Shown piece by piece: positions 1 to 7,854 of a stretch of 43,357 nt of DNA (positions are counted from its first letter, which is position 1; each line of letters begins with the position of its first letter). Source of the stretch: Clostridiales bacterium. GTDB taxonomy: Bacteria > Bacillota > Clostridia > HGM11327. The notes under the pieces were generated by a model, which was not told the DNA's origin, searched no databases, and saw only the letters and a program-made list of their open reading frames with translations. The position numbers and the translations under genes are program-made. The stretch spans positions 1-43,357 of the forward strand of contig SVGF01000004.1 of NCBI GenBank assembly GCA_015056475.1, given 5' to 3'.

Positions 1-31
1 CGGCATGATAAAGCATAGCAATTCAATTCAT

Positions 32-96
32 GAAAACAAAGTTTTCAAATCATGAAGCCGTCAGGCTTCAATTCATGACGCAAAGCGTCAATTCAT
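32..96. repeat. Array of at least three micro-hairpins joined by AATTCAT-like spacers
   Basis: GAAAAC-aaa-GTTTTC (32-46), GAAGCC-gtca-GGCTTC (54-69), TGACGC-aaa-GCGTCA (76-90). Joints are aaatcat, aattca, attcat. The array may continue left of the window. Confidence 0.8.
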
Positions 97-127
97 TACT
101 ATCTGGAGAAAATTGTCTGAAGCAACG

Positions 128-175
128 AAAAAGCACTTATGACAAACGATTTATTCGTTATCATAAGTGCTTTTT
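128..175. terminator. Bidirectional intrinsic terminator, likely for the minus-strand GH operon
   Basis: 15-bp inverted repeat AAAAAGCACTTATGA (128-142) / TCATAAGTGCTTTTT (161-175), downstream of the CDS ending at 233. Confidence 0.75.
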
Positions 176-232
176 GTTAAAACTTCGTTATGGGACTCAT
201 GCTAAATTATCGACTCGTTTTTTGCTTTTATA

Positions 233-1417
233 TCACTTTCTGTTGATCTGATAAAGTACCATCTGTCCGGGATAGAGCATTACTTCAAGGGAATCCGTTT
301 CGCGGTAATTGTTTTTCAGCGTACCGTTCTTCAAAAGCTCTGTGAGAGTGCATTTTGAGCTGTCGAGCTTGAGAGTGAATGAGCCTACCTGCTTGTACTC
401 TGCGTTTACAAGGCAAAGGTATTCGTTGCCGTCCTTGTCTTCAAAGAAGCTTATGATACCGTTTTCAAACGATCTTACGGCTGTTACGCAGTCGTGCATA
501 TCGTCGCTGAACATATCCCATTCGCCCCTCTGGAAGCCGATGAGGTAGGATGCCTTTCTGTTGAGAGTGAGCATGATCTTACCGTACTGATCGTTGAATC
601 TCTTGTGGCAACGCTTGAGCATATGATACTGTTCTGAGGGCTCAAAATATTCGTCGATAGGCGAGCCGTAGTAGTTGGGGAGGAACTTTCTGTCGTAAAG
701 TCTGAACCATGTGATACCCTTACATCCGCAGGCTGCAGCAGTTGTAATCTGCCACATATACATATATTCGTCGGGAAGTCTGTATGCGTAGTGTGCGGAG
801 CAAAGGGGAGTAAGCCACCATTTTGCACCTGCGTAGTCTGCAGCATCCGCAAAAGCTTTGAGCGCCTTCATGTGTGCGGTAACGCCACCGTCGTTGATCG
901 TTTGCGCGTAAGAGTCGTAGCAGAACGTATCGCATCCGCACTTGTCCATATAATCCTTAATAAACTCACCGAATGACATATTGGGGTAGAGCTTATCCTT
1001 CATTTCGCACATTCCGCCTGTGAAATTGATATAGGGAGTGAGCTCGGGAGCAACTTTCTTTTGTATCCTCATTACTTCGCAGCAGAAGTTAACAGCACCG
1101 GGATCTGATGGCTCGTCCGAAACAAAGAAGCCGTAAAGCGCGGGATGTCCCTTATACATTTCATAAACTTGGGTAAAGTTCTTTTCATAAACGTCAAGTC
1201 CGCCAAAGCCGTGTATAAACATAATAAGCTTCATGTCTTTTTCGGCAGCTTTGTCGAGCCATTTTTTTAATTCCTCAAGATCTTCTTTGTCCTGAAAAGC
1301 AACTTGGGGTGACATTGTGACCGTAAGTCCCATGCCTGCCCATAAATCTATATGTTCTATAGTAAGTTCTTTTAATGCGGGATATGCCCATCCGCCTAAA
1401 GGAAAGTTTTCTGTCAT
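233..1417 (-). CDS. Glycoside-hydrolase-like TIM-barrel protein (paralog 1 of 3)
   Basis: 394 aa ORF with SD aaaggag before ATG. Motifs GFFVSDEP, YAQTINDGGVT and GSPIDEY are shared with the next two ORFs. Confidence 0.75.
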   Translation of the reverse strand: MTENFPLGGWAYPALKELTIEHIDLWAGMGLTVTMSPQVAFQDKEDLEELKKWLDKAAEKDMKLIMFIHGFGGLDVYEKNFTQVYEMYKGHPALYGFFVSDEPSDPGAVNFCCEVMRIQKKVAPELTPYINFTGGMCEMKDKLYPNMSFGEFIKDYMDKCGCDTFCYDSYAQTINDGGVTAHMKALKAFADAADYAGAKWWLTPLCSAHYAYRLPDEYMYMWQITTAAACGCKGITWFRLYDRKFLPNYYGSPIDEYFEPSEQYHMLKRCHKRFNDQYGKIMLTLNRKASYLIGFQRGEWDMFSDDMHDCVTAVRSFENGIISFFEDKDGNEYLCLVNAEYKQVGSFTLKLDSSKCTLTELLKNGTLKNNYRETDSLEVMLYPGQMVLYQINRK

Positions 1418-1452
1418 ATTATTCTCCTTTTATTATCTTGATCAGAAAAGAA

Positions 1453-2631
1453 TTACTTCTTGTCGATGCGGTAAAGCACCATCTGACCTGGGTTAAGCAA
1501 AATGCCGTCATGCTCGGCAAAATCAGCAGGCTGCTGTATTGTACCGTTGCAAATAAGCTCTGTAAGCTTGTAGTTATTATCAACAACAAATTTGTAGTGA
1601 CCTATCTGCGCCATTTCAGCATTTACAAAGCAAACGTAGTCGTTGCCGTCGTCATCTTCAAAGAAGCTTATTACAGCATCCTCAAAGCTTCTTACAGCCT
1701 TTATGCAGTAGTGGATATCGTCACTGAATACGGGCCAATCGCCTCTCTGGAAGCCTATGATGTAAGATTTCTTTCTCTTGAGAGTGGGCAAGATCTCACC
1801 AAACTGATCGTTGAACCTCTTGTGGCAACGTCTGAGCATGTGGTAGGTGGGAGTTGGCTCGTGGTATTCATCGAGAGGAGATGCGTGATAGTTGGGGGAT
1901 ATTTCTCTGTCGTAAAGTCTGAACCATATAACGCCCTTGCAGCCGAATGCGGCGGACATTGTTATCTGCCATGTGAATTGGAATTCCGTGCAGGGTCTGT
2001 ATGCATAGTGAGCTGATGAGAGCAAGGTTACCCAAAGGTCCATTCCCGAAGCCAATGCGGCGTCTGACTGTGCCTTTAACGTTTTGTAATAAAGAGTTAC
2101 ACCGCCGTCGTTGATCGTCTGGCAGTATTCGTCAAAGCACACCAAGTCACAGCTCGATCTCTCTTTGAAGTCAGCCAACCATTCGGAATACGTTTTGCCG
2201 TCAAGCAATGCGGGAATTGTGGGGGAGCTGCCTGCAAGGTTGATATAGGGGTTAAGCTCTGGCGCAACCTTCTTTTGAATGCTCATGATCTTTATAAAAT
2301 GATCAGCAAGTTGCTTTGTGGCAGGTTCGTCACCTATAACAAAACCGAAAAGTGCGGGATGTCCCTTAAATCTGTTGTATATTTCAGTAAAATCCTTTTC
2401 GTAATCACCCGATCTGCCAATGCCTGAAACGTTGAGTATAAGCTTTATGTCGCGGGATGCAGCCTTGTCCAAAAACTGAGAGAGCTTTTCGATCTCTGCT
2501 TCATTATGCATGGATATACTCGGAGCCATAGTACAGGTAAGTCCCATATCTGCCCAAAGATCAACTTCGTCAACTGCTATTTCGTTTATGGGATGATAAA
2601 CCCATGCACCAAATGGAAATTTATTAGCCAT
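1453..2631 (-). CDS. Glycoside-hydrolase-like TIM-barrel protein (paralog 2 of 3)
   Basis: 392 aa ORF with SD aaaggag. Motifs GFVIGDEP, YCQTINDGGVTLYYKT, ASPLDEY. Clearly homologous to its neighbours. Confidence 0.75.
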   Translation of the reverse strand: MANKFPFGAWVYHPINEIAVDEVDLWADMGLTCTMAPSISMHNEAEIEKLSQFLDKAASRDIKLILNVSGIGRSGDYEKDFTEIYNRFKGHPALFGFVIGDEPATKQLADHFIKIMSIQKKVAPELNPYINLAGSSPTIPALLDGKTYSEWLADFKERSSCDLVCFDEYCQTINDGGVTLYYKTLKAQSDAALASGMDLWVTLLSSAHYAYRPCTEFQFTWQITMSAAFGCKGVIWFRLYDREISPNYHASPLDEYHEPTPTYHMLRRCHKRFNDQFGEILPTLKRKKSYIIGFQRGDWPVFSDDIHYCIKAVRSFEDAVISFFEDDDGNDYVCFVNAEMAQIGHYKFVVDNNYKLTELICNGTIQQPADFAEHDGILLNPGQMVLYRIDKK

Positions 2632-2645
2632 ATATTACTCCTTTC

Positions 2646-3839
2646 TTACTTTTTGTCAATACGGTAAAGTACCATCTGACCGGGGTTGAGCAAAACACCG
2701 TTGTGCTCAGAGAAATCTGCGGGAGACTGGAGCTTGCCGTTGAGCAAAAGCTCTGTGAGCTTGTACTTTGATGTATCAACCTCAAACACGTAATGACCGA
2801 TCCTGTCCATCTGAGCGTTTACAAAGCACATATATTCAACACCGTTTTCATCCTCAAAGAAGCTTATAACACCATTTTCAAACGATCTTACAGCCTTGAT
2901 GCAATCGTGTGATTTGGAGCTGAAAATGGGCCAATCGCCTCTCTGGAAGCCTACGATAAACGTCTTTTTTCTCTTGAGCCCAAGCATGATCTCACCAAAC
3001 TGGTCGTTGAATCTTCTGTGGCAACGCTTGAGCATATCATATTGCTCTGTTTTGTCACCGTATTCGTCGATGGGTGAGCCGTGATAGTTGGGAGAAATGT
3101 CGCGGTCGTAGAGTCTGAACCATATAATACCCTTACAGCCGAAAGCCGCGGACATTGTTATCTGCCAAGTGAACTGATATTCTGTGGGGATCCTGTATAC
3201 GTGGTGAGCGGAGGAAAGCAGAGTTGCCCAGATGTCTGTATCAGCATACTGAGCTGCATCGCACTGACCCTTGAACGTTTTGTAGTACAAGGTAACGCCA
3301 CCGTCATTGATCGACTGTGAATACTCGTCAAAGCAGAATGAAGGCATATTTGTATCTTCAACAAGATCCTTTATAAAGTCGTTGTAGGACTTATCCGGAT
3401 GCAAGCCGCGCAAAGTGTATGAGCTACCCATAAGATTAATGAACGGAGTGAGCTCGGGTGCAACTTGGCGCTGTACCTTCAAGCAGAGCTTGATAGTTTC
3501 AACCTGCTTAGGATTGTTTGGCTCGTCTGCAACAAAGAAACCATGTAAAGCAGGGTGCTTGAGCGCATTGTAGACCTCTGTAAAGCGCGCTTCGTATTCT
3601 TCTTCGGTTAAATTGCCTGCGGCGTAATAGGTTATGCTGTTGACCCAGCCGATAAGCTTTATACCTCTTGCTTGTGCTCTGTCAAGAAACTGACGGAACA
3701 GATCATAATCCTTGGGACCTGATATTATACCTGCCATTGTGCAAGTAAGACCCATGTCAGCCCAAACGTCAACCTCGTCGGGTGTAAAGTCGGTGATGGG
3801 ATTATACACCCACGCACCAAATGGATATTTCTTAGCCAT
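2646..3839 (-). CDS. Glycoside-hydrolase-like TIM-barrel protein (paralog 3 of 3)
   Basis: 397 aa ORF. Motifs GFFVADEP, YSQSINDGGVTLYYKT, GSPIDEY. C-terminus nearly the same as paralog 2 (LLNPGQMVLYRIDKK). Confidence 0.75.
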   Translation of the reverse strand: MAKKYPFGAWVYNPITDFTPDEVDVWADMGLTCTMAGIISGPKDYDLFRQFLDRAQARGIKLIGWVNSITYYAAGNLTEEEYEARFTEVYNALKHPALHGFFVADEPNNPKQVETIKLCLKVQRQVAPELTPFINLMGSSYTLRGLHPDKSYNDFIKDLVEDTNMPSFCFDEYSQSINDGGVTLYYKTFKGQCDAAQYADTDIWATLLSSAHHVYRIPTEYQFTWQITMSAAFGCKGIIWFRLYDRDISPNYHGSPIDEYGDKTEQYDMLKRCHRRFNDQFGEIMLGLKRKKTFIVGFQRGDWPIFSSKSHDCIKAVRSFENGVISFFEDENGVEYMCFVNAQMDRIGHYVFEVDTSKYKLTELLLNGKLQSPADFSEHNGVLLNPGQMVLYRIDKK

Positions 3840-3901
3840 AGTACATCCTTTCCAAACGGCAAAATATGCCGTTTATAAAAAAGTCGTTTTAATTCATGGA
3901 T

Positions 3902-3930
3902 AGTTTAACACAAACGATTTTGTTTGTCAA
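3902..3930 (-). promoter_or_regulatory. Sigma-A-type promoter for the minus-strand GH operon, with an inverted repeat in the spacer
   Basis: Minus-strand TTGACA (3930-3925), 17-bp spacer, TAAACT (3907-3902). ACAAAC-gatttt-GTTTGT (3910-3927) lies between the boxes. Confidence 0.7.
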
Positions 3931-3977
3931 TACTTTTTTGCATTTTTTAGTACAAATAATGATTGGATAAAAAACAC

Positions 3978-4028
3978 TTGACAAATGCTCATATATGTGT
4001 TATAATAGCGTCAGCACACTGTGTGCTG
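3978..4028 (+). promoter_or_regulatory. Consensus sigma-A promoter and palindromic operator upstream of tetR
   Basis: TTGACA (3978-3983), 17 bp, TATAAT (4001-4006), then palindrome CAGCACAC-T-GTGTGCTG (4012-4028) at the expected transcription start. Confidence 0.8.
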
Positions 4029-4040
4029 GACGAGGTAAAA

Positions 4041-4616
4041 ATGACAGAAGCTACATTGATACACGACGAAATGTCAGAGAAGATAATTCTCGCTGCACAG
4101 CAAATAGCCACAGAGAACGGCACGGATACCATCAACGTAAGGCAGATATTAAAGGCTCTCAACATATCCAACAGGGTTTTTTATAACCGCTTCCGCAATA
4201 TTCAGGAGGTTTTGGATATTATTTACGTGCGCACGATAGAAACCGTGAGAAAGAGCATGATATCCGAGATAGACCCCGAAAAGGACTTTTTTGAGCAGGT
4301 GCAGGATATCATTGCAGGCTCGCTCATAATATCTTACGAGTCAAAAATGAATTTTAACAGCTACGTTTTTGAATCGGATTCGCTTTCCATTGATAATTAC
4401 GAATGGTGGATAGAAAAAATAGGCGGTCTTATTTCTTATGCTATGGAGAATGACCTGATAGTTAATGTCGATAAGGATTCTCTGAGCTATGGCATATGGT
4501 GCTTTTGCAGAGGCTACAATGCTGATGCGGTAACCAGGGGCTTGCCAAGGGATGAAGCACTAAAGCATTTCAAATACGTTATAGGCTTTTTGCTTGACGG
4601 ATTAAGAAAACGTTGA
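4041..4616 (+). CDS. TetR/AcrR family transcriptional regulator
   Basis: N-terminal HTH (IILAAQQIATENGTDTINVRQILKALNISNRVFYNRFRNIQEVL). SD gaggt before ATG 4041. The supplied ORF start at 3963 would lie upstream of the promoter. Confidence 0.85.
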   Translation: MTEATLIHDEMSEKIILAAQQIATENGTDTINVRQILKALNISNRVFYNRFRNIQEVLDIIYVRTIETVRKSMISEIDPEKDFFEQVQDIIAGSLIISYESKMNFNSYVFESDSLSIDNYEWWIEKIGGLISYAMENDLIVNVDKDSLSYGIWCFCRGYNADAVTRGLPRDEALKHFKYVIGFLLDGLRKR

Positions 4617-4655
4617 TATTGATAAAGCATCGCTTATGCGGTTGCAATAATTATT

Positions 4656-4720
4656 TGCAGGACGGTGGAAATCTTTTATTATTAATACTCTCACTCTCTA
4701 ACTCCTTCCATTGTCCTGCA
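4656..4720 (+). promoter_or_regulatory. Long hairpin in the leader of the degV-like gene
   Basis: TGCAGGACGGTGGAA (4656-4670) pairs with TTCCATTGTCCTGCA (4706-4720): 15 bp including two G-U pairs, 35-nt loop, no U-tract. Confidence 0.6.
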
Positions 4721-4740
4721 GATAGTATTAAGGGGTATAT

Positions 4741-5574
4741 ATGGTAAAAATATTGTTGGATTCGGCATCCGACGTTAGTGCGGGTGAAACCAACCACGAT
4801 TATTTAATATCTATAAGAATAAACTTTGATGGAGAGGACTTCAGGGACGGCGTTGATATTGACAGCAATACGTTTTATAAAAAGCTTGTGTCCGATGGCG
4901 TTTTCCCGTCCACTTCACAGCCTTCACCCATTGAATTTGAGGAGGTATTCTCAAAAGTAAAGCAGGACGGTGACGAATTGGTTTATCTTGCGGTATCCTC
5001 AAAGCTCAGCGGTACGTATCAATGTGCAATGCTGGCAAAGGAAAACGTAGGTTATGATGGAATTTATATAGTTGATACCTTAAATGCCACTCATGCAATA
5101 GCGCTATTGGCGCAGCATGCCAAATGCCTTGTGAATAAAGGTCTTACTGCCTCGGAGATTGCACGCGAGTGCCAAAAGCTTTCTGCAAGACTAAGAGTTG
5201 TAGCCGGAGTTGATACTCTTGAATACTTAAGGCGTGGCGGCAGGCTTTCCAACGTTTCTGCCGCGGTGGGTGAGGTAGTAAAGCTCAAGCCAGTTGTAGC
5301 TATAACTCCAAACGGCAAGGTGGAATCCATCGGTAAGTGCTTGGGCAGGGCAAAGGCTATAAAATTTGTGAGCGATTGGACGGCAAAAAATCAGCCGGAT
5401 GAGAGCTTCCCAATATGGTCGCTTTATACTTACGGAGAAGAAAACTGCGTGGCGCTTGAAGCATCATTAAAGGCACAGGGTATTACTGTTAACGAAAGAA
5501 AGCAGATAGGACCAACCATCGGCACGCATTGCGGACCGGGGGTCTACGGCGTGGTATTTGTTGCCAAAGAGTAA
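4741..5574 (+). CDS. DegV family protein (fatty-acid binding)
   Basis: DSASDVS start, FPSTSQPSP, DTLEYLRRGGRLS and GPGVYGVVF motifs are typical of DegV. Confidence 0.92.
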   Translation: MVKILLDSASDVSAGETNHDYLISIRINFDGEDFRDGVDIDSNTFYKKLVSDGVFPSTSQPSPIEFEEVFSKVKQDGDELVYLAVSSKLSGTYQCAMLAKENVGYDGIYIVDTLNATHAIALLAQHAKCLVNKGLTASEIARECQKLSARLRVVAGVDTLEYLRRGGRLSNVSAAVGEVVKLKPVVAITPNGKVESIGKCLGRAKAIKFVSDWTAKNQPDESFPIWSLYTYGEENCVALEASLKAQGITVNERKQIGPTIGTHCGPGVYGVVFVAKE

Positions 5575-5621
5575 TACACGTTATTTAACATAGATATCAG
5601 ATATTATTTTCCTTATATTAA

Positions 5622-5663
5622 GAGAGCCGATACGGATCAATTTTTTCGTATCGGTTCTTTTTT
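5622..5663 (+). terminator. Intrinsic terminator after degV
   Basis: GAGCCGATACG / CGTATCGGTTC stem followed by a run of T. Confidence 0.8.
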
Positions 5664-5775
5664 GTGCTGCCAATTTAAGCAGTGAGTAAGGTCAAAGCAA
5701 AATGAGATACGTGTATTGTGCGAATAATTTGAAATGTATAATAAAAGTTTTGAAATTACGGGCAAAAAGTTTTTA

Positions 5776-5804
5776 TTGATTTAAGACTCTTTATTTGGTA
5801 TAAT
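5776..5804 (+). promoter_or_regulatory. Promoter of GH36-like copy 1
   Basis: TTGATT (5776-5781), 17 bp, TATAAT (5799-5804). Confidence 0.7.
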
Positions 5805-5838
5805 TATAATCGTATATATGCAATAATAGGAGATATTT

Positions 5839-7746
5839 ATGTTTACTGCAAAAGATTACGTAAAAGAAATATTAAGAGCAGGATTTACTGCAAAATTTAA
5901 TACAACGTCGGGCGAAATTGTGCTTGGTGATATAACGATTTGTGATAATGGAACAGATATAAACATCAGCCTTACTAAGGATAACGCAAAGCTTGATATA
6001 AAGGTGGTTTTTACAGAAAACTCAGCTATGGCATCGTTGACTGCCTTTACGGGAGATGAAGGTCTTTGCTTTACAGCGGATAATGGTATAGTTATAAGTT
6101 TTGGAGAACTTAAAAATCCCGACGGTATGCGATTGACTGTGATACCGTACACTTGCTTTATGAATACCGCTTATTGCGGGAATTACAGTCAAATGCCATT
6201 TAAGACGCAATCCTTTCTTGCAAAATACGGGGAAAGACATTGCAGTGCGATAACTCTTTGCGGGGATAATTTCAGAACGTGGTTTTTTGCTGAGGGAATA
6301 AGACTCTGCACGGATTGTGAATGCATAAGCTCTGTAAACGGAGCGTTTGCAAGCGTGAGTGTTGCTGATGACCCATTTGTTGCTATTGATACAAACTATA
6401 AGGATGCAAGACGGCTTGGCGGTATTTCTGTGCCGTTGAAGCATGAGAGAGTGGTTACTCTTGATAAATTCAAGGGACTTGGTTGGTGCACTTGGAATGC
6501 TTTTGAGGAGGATTTTGATGAGGATAAAATATTCCAAAAGCTTGATCAATTCAAGGAACTGAATATCCCAATCGGTTGGGTGCTTATTGACGACGGTTGG
6601 CTTGTGCATGACGATGATAAAAAGCTCCTCTCGTTGAAGATTGACGAAAAGAAATTTCCTCACGGATTAAAGTCATTCGTTGATAAGGTGAAATCATACG
6701 GAGTTGAGCACGTTGGTCTGTGGCACACAATTACGGCATATTGGTACGGCTTTGTTGAGGGTAGCCAGGCTTATTGCGAGCAAAAGGATAATCTTGAAAG
6801 ACTTGAAAACGGCATGATAGTGCCATCCTTGGACTACGAAAAGGGATACAGATTCTGGGATGATTGGTACGGATATTTTGCTCAAAACGGAATTGATTTT
6901 GTAAAGATTGATAGTCAGACGTCATTCATTGAGCAGTTGAAAAACAGGGATAGGTCCGTAAGAGAAATTATGCAGACGGTTTACTCCTATATCGAAAAGG
7001 CTGCAATGAAGCATTTTGGCGGTGATATAATCAATACGGGCATGGATATTATAAATATTCAGTCAAGACCATATACTCTCGTTGCGAGAAACGGAGAGGA
7101 TTTTTGGATAGAAAGCCAACCAAGGGCACAATTCAGATACCTGACGGGGCAAAACGTTTATAATTCCGTAAGCCATGATAAAATGTATCATTGCGACTAC
7201 GATATGTGGTGGTCAACGGACATTACTGCAACAAGGTGTGGAGTGCTCAGGACTGTGAGCGGCTCGATAAATTATTTAAGTGATCAAAAGCCGTATTTCG
7301 ATGCGGAAAAGATATTACCCACACTTGATGATGACGGCAATACGTTTTTTGGTGATCACGCGGGATATCCCACTCTCGACTGTTTATACGGAGGAAACGG
7401 CACCGGAATATTCAAGGTATGGAATAGCTTTGAGGGTAGCTACGGTGTTGCGGTGTTCAATAATATGGATGAGGATAGCGGCGATACTTTAAGGCTTGAT
7501 AACATTTCCGGTATTAACTTGGATAAGGAATATATCTGTTATGAATATTTTTCAAAGCAATTTGTGAGAATGAACAGAAATACCGAGCTAAAGTTCAAGC
7601 TTTCACCGGATGATGCTTTGGCATACTCTCTCTATCCTATTGAGTGTGACGATGGCGGGGAATACGTGATGTTGGGAAATACTCAAAAATACACAGGCTA
7701 CGCCTCAAAATTCAAAATGAAGACCTATATCAACCGAATTATTTGA
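5839..7746 (+). CDS. GH36 / raffinose-synthase-like alpha-galactosidase (copy 1)
   Basis: GLGWCTWNAFEED, WVLIDDGW, DFVKIDSQ (nucleophile motif) and RNGEDFW motifs. Confidence 0.85.
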   Translation: MFTAKDYVKEILRAGFTAKFNTTSGEIVLGDITICDNGTDINISLTKDNAKLDIKVVFTENSAMASLTAFTGDEGLCFTADNGIVISFGELKNPDGMRLTVIPYTCFMNTAYCGNYSQMPFKTQSFLAKYGERHCSAITLCGDNFRTWFFAEGIRLCTDCECISSVNGAFASVSVADDPFVAIDTNYKDARRLGGISVPLKHERVVTLDKFKGLGWCTWNAFEEDFDEDKIFQKLDQFKELNIPIGWVLIDDGWLVHDDDKKLLSLKIDEKKFPHGLKSFVDKVKSYGVEHVGLWHTITAYWYGFVEGSQAYCEQKDNLERLENGMIVPSLDYEKGYRFWDDWYGYFAQNGIDFVKIDSQTSFIEQLKNRDRSVREIMQTVYSYIEKAAMKHFGGDIINTGMDIINIQSRPYTLVARNGEDFWIESQPRAQFRYLTGQNVYNSVSHDKMYHCDYDMWWSTDITATRCGVLRTVSGSINYLSDQKPYFDAEKILPTLDDDGNTFFGDHAGYPTLDCLYGGNGTGIFKVWNSFEGSYGVAVFNNMDEDSGDTLRLDNISGINLDKEYICYEYFSKQFVRMNRNTELKFKLSPDDALAYSLYPIECDDGGEYVMLGNTQKYTGYASKFKMKTYINRII

Positions 7747-7792
7747 TATAAATCTTAATTGTTTTGAATTTATAGATGCGAAATATTTTTGC

Positions 7793-7821
7793 TTGACTTA
7801 AGAATGTTTATTTGGTATAAT
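7793..7821 (+). promoter_or_regulatory. Promoter of GH36-like copy 2
   Basis: TTGACT (7793-7798), 17 bp, TATAAT (7816-7821). Flanks closely match the copy 1 promoter. Confidence 0.7.
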
Positions 7822-7854
7822 AACCGTATGTATTTGTAATAACAGGAGGAATTT

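Noticed and set aside
128-175. Possible repeat family link between the 128-175 terminator and 42489-42519 (both contain CATAAGTGC + T-run)
   Set aside because: Only about 9 nt shared plus generic T-run; could be chance in terminator-like stems.
30-251. 73-aa ORF at the left edge
   Set aside because: Runs through the micro-hairpin array and a terminator; no SD, no recognisable domain.
1375-2016. 213-aa ORF on plus strand opposite GH paralogs
   Set aside because: Antisense to two conserved coding regions, no domain or RBS support.
6022-6663. 213-aa antisense ORF opposite GH36 copy 1
   Set aside because: Shadow ORF; no SD, no domain.
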